Translations under genes and position numbers: made by a program
Source: Medicago truncatula
Lineage: Eukaryota; Streptophyta; Magnoliopsida; Fabales; Fabaceae
Direction of reading: 5' to 3'
Assembly: GCF_003473485.1 (NCBI RefSeq)
Contig: NC_053046.1
Location: 258,001 to 322,000 of the forward strand
DNA: 64,000 nucleotides
The notes under the pieces: model-generated
The model's input: only the letters and a program-made list of their open reading frames with translations
What the model was told of the DNA's origin: nothing
Database searches by the model: none
Shown: in pieces, positions 49,213 to 58,718 of the stretch
How the letters are laid out: each line of letters starts with the position of its first letter
How positions within the stretch are numbered: the first letter of the stretch is position 1

Positions 49213-50090
49213 TAGCCTATATTTGTTTATTTAATTATTTTAATGAGATAGAGTCGAATTATATGATTTATTTGATTATGTGGTATGTTTATATTTTATT
49301 AAGTGGTTTTATTTTATTATTTATTAGAATATGATTAAATAATAGAATAAGTAGACTTGGGGGGCTGAATTAGAAATTAAAGAAGTTTAGTGGGATTAAG
49401 TAGAATTAAGAGAAGTGGTTAATGATATAAAAGAGGAGAAATTAGGTTAGAATAGTTTTTACGTGAAAACAATGATTTGGGAGAAAACAAAGAGAAGAGA
49501 AGAGTCAGAGAATGAGAAGTCTCTACAACTTTGTTGTCAATCAATCTAAGGTAAGAGTGAGACTAACATTCAATAATCTTTAGTCTATGATTCTGAAAAT
49601 TGTATTTAATATGTTGTAGGTTTAGTTTTTGAGAATTAGGGTTAAGAGTGATGATTGTGATGATTTTGAATGAAAGTGAAGTTGAATAATATAAGTTGCT
49701 TTTTCTGATTTTTCTTTTCATCTCTGTCCCGAATTTGAAATGAAATCTGGTATTGATAAGTCCGGAATAGGTCTTAGGTGTAACCATGAAAGTTGTAGGT
49801 ATGAATGTTAGCTTTCTAATGTCGTTGATCTGACATCAAAACGATTTATAGAACTTGAGTTATGGTCAAATTACTGCACGTAGGTCACAGTGAATTTTTA
49901 TGAATTTCAGCACAACTTTGTCCGAATTTGAAATGAAAACTGATATTGATTGGTACAGAATTGGTCTTAGGTGTATACACAAAAGTTGTAGGTATGGATG
50001 TTAGCTTTCTAATGACGTTGGTCTGACGTCAAAACAATTTATAGAACTTGAGTTATGGTCAAATTACTGCACGTAGGTCACACTGAATTT
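49034..50090 (+). mobile_element. 5' fragment of the same LTR family as 15715-20361
   Basis: Starts TGTAACGCCCTCTTTGC, like the inner LTR at 17586. It runs through the same landmarks, including GGTAAGAGTGAGACTAACAT and TTACTGCACGTAGGTCACA (seen twice), until about 50090. The 3' half of the LTR is absent. A long TA microsatellite has expanded inside it. It is a fossil fragment, incomplete. Confidence 0.75.
49148..49210. repeat. TA microsatellite, about 30 repeats
   Basis: An uninterrupted TA run within the LTR fragment. It is absent from the two other family copies, so it expanded locally. Confidence 0.9.
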
Positions 50091-50957
50091 ACAAATCTTC
50101 TTGGCTTTTAATATGACGAGAAATTCAACTCTTAAATATGAGATGGGTTCTACCATTCTACCATTCTACCTATTGCATTTCAAATTTGATTATGCTACAT
50201 ACAAAATAAATACTCAAAGGAGAATATTGATCATTGGAGTAATTATCATTTTGGTCTTTGAATGTGTAAGAATTTACCACAATAGTCTTACAATGTATCG
50301 AAATTTAAAAAAATTAAATAAATTGGTTGTGCATTACGCGTTAAAATAATTTCTTACATTAAAATATTTCATTAATATTGTCGTATTAGATCTTCAATAT
50401 ACTTATTTACTTACTGTTGTTTCAGTCTCTGCAGAGTTAATATCAACGATTAACGATCATTTTAACGTCAAAAGCTAATTTAATTAAGAAAGTGCACAAT
50501 CAAAACTTATTTTAAAATTTCAATGCATTAAAAGATTATTATAACTATTCGTTATGAATTGATAACTAAGATGACTCTTACCCATTGATTGATGATTAGT
50601 TTTTCAAATTTCAGAAAAGCTCATGTGAAGATGAAAATGCATATGATTTATAGAAAAAGTTGCAGGACTTGACTACCCGTGTGTTTTTTTTGTTTATTGC
50701 TTGATTTCTGAAACAATGAATTGTACATTTGTATGCTTTTTGCAAGTTGCTATGAGTTGTTGCCCTTCAATATTAGGCAGAGGCACAAATCTGTGGGTTG
50801 TGGCCGTCTGAGAAAAACTCAGTCAAAGTCAAATCATCTATAGGCTATAATATTTATAATTGAATTACTCATAAAGAAACAAATAGCCGGCATGCTTTCA
50901 ATTTTTTTGATGGATAAAAAATTGTTGAGTGATAGTTTAGATTCATTATTCTAATTA
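50091..50957. other. intergenic
   Basis: No gene seen. The stretch at 50640-50830 shows scattered similarity to 55780-55930, in line with a larger duplication that includes the small-protein gene. Confidence 0.4.
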
Positions 50958-51355
50958 GGCTTATTGATGTGTTTAGCCCTTGCAATTAGGCGGCATTTAA
51001 AAATTCGTCCCTGTAATTGCTAATCCTGGTATTTTAACCCTGCAATTGTTAATCGTTTAAAATTTGGTCCTTGGACCAAATTAATCACTGCCACATCACT
51101 AATTTGATGACGTGGCAATCACTGTCACACATGAAATTACAATTTTGCCCTCAAGAAGAGGACAAAATATTGAAGAAAGAATTGAAAACCCAGGGGTAAA
51201 TTTCGAATTTCATGTGGCGTGGCAGTGATTAAGTGGGGAGAGGGACGAAATTTTAAATGATTAACAATTGCAGGGTTAAAATGCCAGGATTAGCAATTAC
51301 AGGGACGAATTTTTAAATGTCGCCTAATTACAAGGGCTAAACACATCAATAAACC
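50958..51355. mobile_element. MITE, Mutator-like (9-bp duplication)
   Basis: 398 bp with inverted ends of at least 70 bp: GGCTTATTGATGTGTTTAGC / GGTTTATTGATGTGTTTAGC, then CGTCCCTGTAATTGCTAATC. It is flanked by TTCTAATTA at 50949-50957 and 51356-51364. It has no coding capacity. It lies about 310 bases upstream of the small-protein gene and 180 bases above its TATA box. Confidence 0.85.
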
Positions 51356-51538
51356 TTCTAATTAATTTGGTGGTAAAGGATGTGTGATAAAAAGTGAAAA
51401 ACTAAAAAAAAGACGGAACAAAAAACCTGTTAATTTGCACAAAAAAAGAGAAAAGTATTAGGAGGGCGTGTTTGTCGTTTTCAATATTAGCCGTCATTTA
51501 ATACCAACAGTTGAATGAATTCTGTGAGCTGGGTGATG

Positions 51539-51546
51539 TATAAATA
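51539..51546 (+). promoter_or_regulatory. TATA box of the small-protein gene
   Basis: TATAAATA, 128 bases upstream of the ATG at 51667. The same box with conserved surroundings occurs at 56641-56648 in the decayed copy. Confidence 0.6.
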
Positions 51547-51666
51547 TGCAGTCCAACGTTAGATCCTCAACCAACACATTCAACAACCAAACTTCACAAA
51601 TTGAAAGCTTTTAAAATCAATTTGGAATAACTAAGAAGACTGTGATCATTTATTGAAGAGATAGCA

Positions 51667-51903
51667 ATGGAAGGTTTGATTCCATATATCATTGGCGCAA
51701 TCAGTAGAAAGCAAAAGTTTGAGCACATTAACACCTTATTACAACATTCAGATAGCTCAAAGTGTTTGCTATTGGGACCTGATAATGGTTCCTTTCGCAG
51801 AAGAACTCGCGAATCTGATCATCATTTCCAGCCCCTCGTCTCTAAAAACAACACTGCTGCTCATGTCACTGCCAACAACAACCTTCGCAATCGCAGGCAC
51901 TAG
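51667..51903 (+). CDS. 78-residue small protein, MEGLIP family
   Basis: A single-exon frame starting MEGLIPYIIGAISRKQ and ending in a basic, Asn/Arg-rich tail. I recall a family of short dicot proteins of unknown function that begin MEGLIP followed by a hydrophobic and then basic stretch. It has a TATA box and a plausible 120-base leader. The leader and promoter are conserved in a second copy at 56560-56768, which supports this being a real transcription unit. The overlapping frame at 51692-51928 is a shadow. No signal peptide or known domain is seen. Function unknown. Confidence 0.65.
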   Translation: MEGLIPYIIGAISRKQKFEHINTLLQHSDSSKCLLLGPDNGSFRRRTRESDHHFQPLVSKNNTAAHVTANNNLRNRRH

Positions 51904-51906
51904 CAT

Positions 51907-52941
51907 ATATAATTATCATGAGGACTAATAATAAGTAAAAATCAATTCATTGTTTCATTCATTATGGTGGTGGGTGACTATCATATTTAACTGTATATTC
52001 TATATGTATAATTCTTTTTTTCTTGCCCAGTTGCTTGAGGATCATTTAATCAATATCTTTAAGGGATTTGAATAGAAAAAATATTTTTAGTGATAACAAA
52101 ACTTTTCTCAAAATATTTGATTTTGATTTCTTGGTTCCAGAAGTTCTCCATGGTGATTGCAACTCTATAGTGATTCCTTTTTTTATTTATTTTTTTCAAT
52201 CTCACTTCTAGTACCGGTCTTATTGTACACTCTGTTATTGATAGTTAGTGAAGATGATATTGATGAGATTGTGTTCAGAAACATGTCATTATGACTACTT
52301 ATGTTCTTCTCGGTTGTGATTTGTTAGTCTCCATTCAAACAATCATAGTCGGTGTAATTTTTCTTTAAAATTAAAAATGATTAAAAGTTTGAAACTCTAA
52401 TTAGGGACTTCATTCTTAAATGTAGAAGAGTATTTTTGCATTTTTATTTTAAAGAGAAACCATGCATGTTGGCTTATGAGAGTTAGTTGCCACCTCAAAA
52501 ATTGATGAAACATAATACATTAGCATAAAATTTAAGAGGAAATTGGAAGGGGCTACAAAATTATAAAGAGAAGCTAAAAAAACAAAGGGACAAAATCACA
52601 CCATGTGCCAAAAGTAGAATTAAGCATACTTTAAATGAAGTGCAAAGCCAAGCCAATATATATCCCACATAGTATCAGATTTAGGTGTGTTACACGGGAC
52701 AAATTAGGCATTAAAAAATAGCATCATTGTAAATGCATGGCCATGGATGATGAGATTAATGCTTTCACTGACTCACACATGGGATGGGAGTGGGGGGATC
52801 TTGACCCAGAGATGTTTTGTTACAACTGCTCCTCACCAAGCTATGCTATATCTATATATATTGGATCGACCAGAGTAGAATCATATTCATATTCATATTC
52901 ATATTCATATACATGTAATGCAATTTAATTATACAAGTGTA
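51907..52941. other. intergenic, contains a hexamer repeat
   Basis: A TTCATA repeat (about five units) lies at 52880-52910. The 63-codon frame at 52737 runs into this repeat and lacks a signal or domain, so I do not call it. Confidence 0.5.
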
Positions 52942-53327
52942 ATGCCTAAGACAGTACTCACTGTCCTTCTCATCATCTCATTCTCAACCACACTCGTTTG
53001 CTAGTCCATTCCCGATACATAGCATCTACCTCTCCTTCACCAGCACCAGTTCCAGTTGCGTAATTCGCATTTATACTATTTTTCCTACCAAACTTCTATT
53101 TTCAAATATAACTTCTATTTTTCTAAATTTTCAGGAGGGGGAAGCCATATGAAGAAGGAAGCATAGCAAATGAAAGAAGGTGGAGGTCATTTCCAGCTAC
53201 GTCGTGTGAGTCAAAGTGCAACCAATGCAGGCCTTGTGTGCCAGTTGAGGTTTCAATCACAACAATATCGGAATACTATCCCATAGCTTGGAAGTGTATG
53301 TGCCACAGTAACTTATTTTCACCTTAG
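52942..53327 (+). CDS. EPF/EPFL-type secreted cysteine-rich peptide, frame-broken
   Basis: Exon 1 (52942-53059) starts with a strong signal peptide, MPKTVLTVLLIISFSTT. Exon 2 (53135-53327) encodes the mature domain: SFPATSCESKCNQCRPCVPV, EYYPIAWKCMCHSNLFSP and stop. The spacing C-3-C-2-C-2-C ... C-1-C with WKC near the end is the EPFL pattern. EPFL peptides are processed, secreted ligands of ERECTA-family receptors that control stomata and organ growth. The short loop between Cys 4 and Cys 5 is a subgroup feature that I cannot pin to one member. Intron GT-AG, 75 bases. The two exons total 311 bases, one short of a multiple of three. The signal peptide and the mature domain are in different frames, with the shift within exon 1 around 52990-53005. 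It is either a pseudogene or has a missing base in the sequence. Confidence 0.7.
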
Positions 53328-53424
53328 TTAGTTAATTAGTCCAACACTAATTCATCCAATTTTAAAGTTGCTTTGCTTGCACTGCAAGAACAATTTATTG
53401 TAAAACCTACCGAAGTCTTATCCA

Positions 53425-53692
53425 TGTTGTTGTGCGCAAGTGTGAGTTATATGTCCCACATCGGATAAAACAGTAAAGGTTGAACACCTTATAAGTAAGA
53501 TGACCCATAAACTCATAGCCTTAAGGTTTTGTGTAAGAGTGTGGCGTCTCTATTGCTTGTACGGTTGTTCTAGCATCGATGTGGACAGTCCCCCGGAGCT
53601 CCCCTCATGACCCCAACAGTGGTATCAGAGCCTCGTTCGACGAAGGGTGCGATCAAGGCAGCCGGTCCAACTCTCCTCCATCTAAATGTCTT
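53425..53692 (+). mobile_element. Copia-like/TRIM 5' LTR with primer-binding site, truncated
   Basis: An LTR of 194 bp (53425-53618) begins TGTTG and ends CAACA. One base later TGGTATCAGAGCC (53620-53632) matches the tRNA initiator-Met primer-binding site. About 60 bases of leader follow before plastid-like sequence begins. No internal genes or 3' LTR are joined to it, so this is the 5' remnant of an element. The related solo LTR at 54894 has its own target duplication and is not its partner. Confidence 0.75.
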
Positions 53693-54500
53693 CAAAATGG
53701 CATTTTCTTTTGACCCTATTTTTTTTCCTCCTTTTCATTGAGGAAAGACATAAAAATTTCGGGGTAGTAAACGTTCTCAAGAATTTCGCTTAAATTCGAA
53801 CCCATAGCTGATGATAGAACTAGAATAGATATTTTCTGTTTCCTACTTACACGAGCCCATATCCTTGCTTTTCTATCAATTTCTAACTCTAATCTTCCCC
53901 CCCAATCTGATATTATTGTGCCGGTATAGACTGAAATTCCGTTATGGTCCAACTCTGAACGATAATAGATACCAGGGCTTTGCAATATTTGATTGATTAC
54001 AATTCTGTATATTCCATTTACTATAGAAGTTCCCAGAGCATTCATTAGAGGAATGTTTCCAATAAAAATAATTTGTTTTTGGATATCCCTACTGTTTTTC
54101 CAAATTAATGCCGCGGATATATATAATTCAGAGGAATATGTAAGTGATTCATATACAACATCTTTTTCTTTTATCGAGGGTTCTACCAATTGATATGTTT
54201 CCACAAACAACTGAAATTCAATTTCTTGATCCATATCTTCAATTTTTGGAAACTTAAAAAATTCTTCTGTTAAGCCCCGATCAATGAATCTACAAAACCC
54301 TTCAAATTGTATTTGATTCAATCCGGGTAGTGTAGACATTCCTTCATTCCCAACCCCAAGCATTTTCAATTTCCCCATTTATTTTATAGAAAATATCCCG
54401 TGATTTGCTGTCATTCTTCATTGAATCACATGAATCGATTTAGCAATAATGGAATTTCTGGTCTTTTTACTTTACTGAATCACATGAAATTTTACCTAAC
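53693..54500 (-). pseudogene. rpoB: plastid DNA fragment in the nucleus: 5' part of rpoB
   Basis: A minus-strand frame of 220 codons (54378-53716) matches the N-terminus of the plastid RNA polymerase beta subunit: [78 protein letters not shown] and [18 protein letters not shown]. The full protein is about 1070 residues, so only the first fifth is here. Similarity continues in another frame to about 53693 (IGSKENAIL). Several positions differ from what I remember as conserved, which argues for some age since transfer. About 120 bases upstream of the start codon look like the plastid rpoB 5' region; the right limit is approximate. It would not be expressed as a functional gene. Confidence 0.9.
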
Positions 54501-54888
54501 GACGTCTATGAAATACCTATTATGAAAATGTCTTTATGTGGCTTTTGCAATTACGTTTTCATTTTTTTTTTGGCTTAATTACTATTTTGATCAAAATTTT
54601 AACTCATTCAGGAAATTTGTCATTCTATTTTAATATCACTCATAGTTTTGATTCTTTTATTAAATTTTTGTATTTAAAAATAATGATTTGATATATTTAA
54701 AAGACGTGAGTTACGACATGATAATAGGGACTGATCAACTTTCAAGAAATTACAAGAAAATTCGTTAAAAAACTTCAATTTTTACAATTTTATAGTACAA
54801 AAATCGATTAGATGGACCAAACTGAATGAATTGTATTACTTTTCAGTTTTGACTATTACAATGTATATATTAGATTCTCAATCAGCTA
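54501..54888. other. AT-rich spacer
   Basis: No gene seen. The first part could still be plastid-derived; I cannot place the boundary. Confidence 0.4.
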
Positions 54889-54893
54889 TGACT

Positions 54894-55077
54894 TGTTTTT
54901 GTGTACAAGTGTGGGTTATATGTCCCACATCAGATAAAACAGTAAAGGTTGAATACCTTATAAGTAAGAGAATCCATTGCCTTAAGATTTTTGGTAAGAG
55001 TGTGGTGTCTCTCTTGCTTGTGTGGCTGTTCAAGTCTCGACGTGAACGGTCCTCCGAACTCCCCTAATGACCCAACA
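54894..55077 (+). mobile_element. solo LTR related to 53425-53618
   Basis: 184 bp, starting TGTTTTTGTG and ending CCCAACA, flanked by TGACT at 54889-54893 and 55078-55082. It shares TATATGTCCCACATC and ATAAAACAGTAAAGGTTGAA with the LTR at 53425. By eye the two are about 80% identical. The private target duplication shows an independent insertion. Confidence 0.8.
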
Positions 55078-55082
55078 TGACT

Positions 55083-56559
55083 ATGGTATATGCATTTTTG
55101 TATTTGGGTTGGATCAATATTTGCTATGTAAACCAAAAATCGATCCCTAAACTTGTTAACCTTTTTCTATAAAAAAATAAATGAAAATCGATCCAATCCA
55201 TTAATAAAACAACAATTTTGTAATTTTGTTTTAAGTATTTTGGATAGGTGCTTAAGGTTGCGCATAGGATCAGATATGAACATTATAATTATCAGATTTT
55301 TTGGCTTAATTATTATCCGGTTCCTTAACTTAATTTTATTTCGAATTGATCCTCTAACTATTAAACGTTATAAAATGATCTTTTCTCTTTGTTTTAGCCA
55401 TCAATTTGATCCTATTTTATTAATTTTAAACCTCTTAGAAAGAAGACTATTGGATAAAAGAGGTTTTTTAGATTTTGATTTCTCTGATTTTAGTGTTTTA
55501 TTTCAGCGTGGAGAGAAATTAAACAATTATATGTATACAAAAAATTATACTCCTTCCGTTTTAAAATGAGTGTCATTCTCACTTTTCAATTTACTATTAA
55601 TTACTTATTTTGATTAGTACCCTTAATTATTATTATGCATACAACTTTCAAAGTATCATTTTCTGCTAATTGTAGAAAATGCACTAATAATTAACAAGAC
55701 TATTTTAATAAATATTATTGCATTTTTTAATATGCATATAATAACTTTAAACAACATTTATTTTAAAATGGATGTGTAGATGAGTTGATCATTGTTGTTT
55801 TGTTTATTGGACATTTTGGACGATTGTCAAAGATGAAGAATGCTTTTTTTGCAAGTGGCTATGATGAGCTGTTGCACCTAATAGTCTAAGTCAAAGATCC
55901 ATAAAGCAACAGTCAGAGCTGTCAACCATGCATGCATATCCAATTTCCATTTAATTTTTTTTATCAACAAAATTTACAGTATTTTACAGGGAAATCTTTG
56001 CATTCAATTAATTACATTTTACTTTTCAGTTGGTTTCATTTTCTTCACTCAAATTAATGTCCGAAAGACTTTGATTTCTATAAATTTAAACGTAAATGTA
56101 AAAATAAGTTACTAATAATTACTTATTATTTGTACAACATTTTTCTCAAGATTTAACTAATGAAAACGTCTAATAGAGACATGGTCCAAACATGGATCTT
56201 ATTATTAGTGAAATATTATATACTATATTTTTCATTTATTTTAAATTTATGTTTTGCTAAAAATAGTAATCTTTATACCATTTTAGAGATTCATATTATA
56301 ATATGTGCCTAAATTGAATTGGAAAGTAAAAAGACAGTTGATAAAGCTGAATTCAATCATCAGTGTAAATATATTGTCAAGTTGAACATTTTCACGTGAA
56401 AATAAAAAACTTTACATATATTTCTGTCACTTGATCTATATGCAAAAGACATAATATGCGGTTAAAAAAAGACATAAAGCAAAAGCCTAGTTTGGACAAA
56501 ATAATTATTAATTTTCTTTTTACTAATAAATTATCATTGATATAATATTGAAACCACCG
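55083..56559. other. intergenic with repeat remnants
   Basis: The 138-codon plus-strand frame at 55153-55569 overlaps a low-complexity repeat and a MITE end and has no domain. A degenerate mariner-like element with CTCCTTCCGTTTTAAAATGA at its left end spans about 55551-55776. Confidence 0.45.
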
Positions 56560-56768
56560 GAAAAACGTGCGAGGGGGTCATTTTGCATGTTAGCCGTCAA
56601 TGAATACCAACAGCTAGCCGCACTCGCAGTCGCAGCAGTATATAAATATGCAGTCCAACGTTAGAACCTCAACCAACACAGTCAGCAACCAAGATTCATA
56701 AATTGAAAGCTTTCAATATCAATTTGGTGTGATCATTTATTCAAGAGATAGCAATGGAATATACATGT
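56560..56768 (+). pseudogene. 5' remnant duplicate of the MEGLIP small-protein gene
   Basis: Aligns with 51462-51675. It shares GCCGTCA, ATACCAACAG, TATAAATATGCAGTCCAACG, AACCTCAACCAACACA, AATTGAAAGCTTT and AGAGATAGCAATGGAA. After the second codon of the coding region similarity stops and the frame ends within about ten codons. So promoter and leader are kept while the coding part is lost. Confidence 0.75.
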
Positions 56769-57954
56769 TTTGATGGTGTTCATCTCTAGATCTCACATTG
56801 TATTATTGTTGTATTATACAAGATGAATTGGGTTGGTTGTTTTGAAGACATAATCAAAATTCATTGGATTGGGTAAAAACCAGTAATTTTTGTTACTCTC
56901 TCCAACTAATCCAATAAAAGATATTGAATCGTGTAACATGAAAATCTCATCATTAATTTCAACTTAAAAAAGGTTAAATATTTACCTAAAAATAAGCAAA
57001 TTAGTCTAACTCAGGCTTATCTCCCAACATAATTAATCATCCTTTTCAACTATACTCAAGGCCACCACTCAATTAGGGAGAGTGAAAACATTGGTTATCA
57101 AACATGTCTAATATGATTCTTGTGACCTATCTTCAATGAAATATCCATTATTATTTGGTCATTTGACATTGTCAAACAACCTAAAAGAAAAAGTTGTGTG
57201 TTCTAGTTTATGTATGTGAATTTTTGTCTCAGTTTATTTAACATCATTAACTATGTAGACTTAATTTGTTTTATTTAATAAATAGCGGGGGAATAAAACG
57301 GTTAGTATATAAAAAGTCATTCTCTTATTACTCATCTGATACATATATCGAAAAAAAAATAGGGAACTTTGGAGGATAAGGGATATAGGGAATTTGAGCT
57401 TTCATGTAAGTGGTTAGTTGTTTGCATGATAGGTAAGTGGGCATTGTTTCTGGGTGGAGTTTAGTGCATTGCATAAGAAGGTTCTTTACTTCAAATTGAG
57501 TATCTTTCTATGAGATTTAAGCCTAAGAATTGTTTTTTCTTCTTGAGCAAGAAAAAATTACAAGCATGCGCGTTCAATTATTTATGAGTTGTGCTATCCG
57601 TCGCGAATGAAATTCACGCGAATATATCACGAATAAAAAAATAAGGACCACGTGTTTTAACTTTTAACCAAATAAAAATGAAAACATGATTCATCATCCT
57701 CCAAAAGAAAAAACACCGCAATACTCATGGTTGACTTTAATTGTTAGCATGAGAAGTACTTAAGTTATATCACCTTTTGTTTAATGGAACCACGAAGCTA
57801 TATCACCTTTAAACTGACTTTTATTAGCAATATTTCATATCTTGGTGCCAAAAAAAGCACACTTGTTGTTAAGATATGTGTTTTCGCAAAATTTTGGGTA
57901 AGAGAGGGTTCGCTATATTTAACATTTTTCATTATCTAGAGTGCAACGAATTTT
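56769..57954. other. intergenic, no gene seen
   Basis: AT-rich, only short open frames. Confidence 0.45.
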
Positions 57955-58255
57955 AATGTTCCGAGGAGTTCGGGTATGCTCTATTTAGTCTAAATTTTAT
58001 TTAAGATTTGGATGTAAGACATGTGACAAAAAATATATAACGGTTGAGATTTTAAATTTAAAAACAATAAAAGATTGTTGTAATATGAGAGAAGAAGGGA
58101 ACATGATTTGTTTGTTATTATTATGTATTTTTATTAAATAAATATTTGTTTTTTAATTTAAAATCTCACCGTTAAATTTTTCTTTGTCACATATCTTGTA
58201 TCCAAACCTTAAATAGAGTAAAGAGAGCTTACCGAACTCTCTTCCGAGAGCATCA
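57955..58255. repeat. MITE-like inverted repeat, about 300 bp
   Basis: The left arm contains GGAGTTCGGGTATGCTCT, AGATTTGGATGTAAGACATG and GTTGAGATTTTAAATTT. The right arm reversed has GAGAGTTCGGTAAGCTCTCT, AGGTTTGGATACAAGATATG and GGTGAGATTTTAAATT. Family and target duplication are unclear. Similar direct sequences, TTCGCTATATTTAACATTT and TTCGCTAGATTTAACATTT, lie at about 57910 and 58379, outside both ends. Confidence 0.6.
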
Positions 58256-58718
58256 CGATAACAACTTAACCAATAAAAATGCACCTTTTGCACAACACAC
58301 GGAAGTGAAGTCAGTGACAAGTTCCTTTCAATTTTACACATTACAATCATTCTTTGAAACTGTTTGCGAGATTTGTTTTCGCTAGATTTAACATTTCTCT
58401 TATTTATTTATTTTGGTGATTACCATGCTTTCAATTTTTAATTTAATTTTGAGTTATAGATGAGGTGGCAAGTACCATTTAGTCTTTAAAAACATTAAAA
58501 CTCACATATGTAATTGCATCTTAAATTAGAATTCAATTTAAGTTGTTTGATCTAAATTTTTAAATATTAATCAATTTTAAAAAATGAATACAAATAATTA
58601 TAAAAAAAGAAAAAGAAAAATGCAAATATAATTTGAATAAGGATATTAATCAGAAGTGTTGATAACCCTCGTATCATCCCATCCTCGGCGGCTGCAATCG
58701 GAAGTAAAAAAGAGAAGA

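Noticed and set aside
52737-52928. 63-codon frame as first exon of the EPFL gene
   Set aside because: No signal peptide and it ends in a TTCATA microsatellite; the ATG at 52942 gives a far better secretion signal.
53425-55077. A complete LTR element carrying captured rpoB, with the two LTRs as its ends
   Set aside because: The right LTR has its own TGACT duplication on both sides, so it is an independent solo LTR and not the partner of the left one.
55153-55569. 138-codon plus-strand frame
   Set aside because: Low-complexity translation across a repeat and a MITE end; no recognisable motif.
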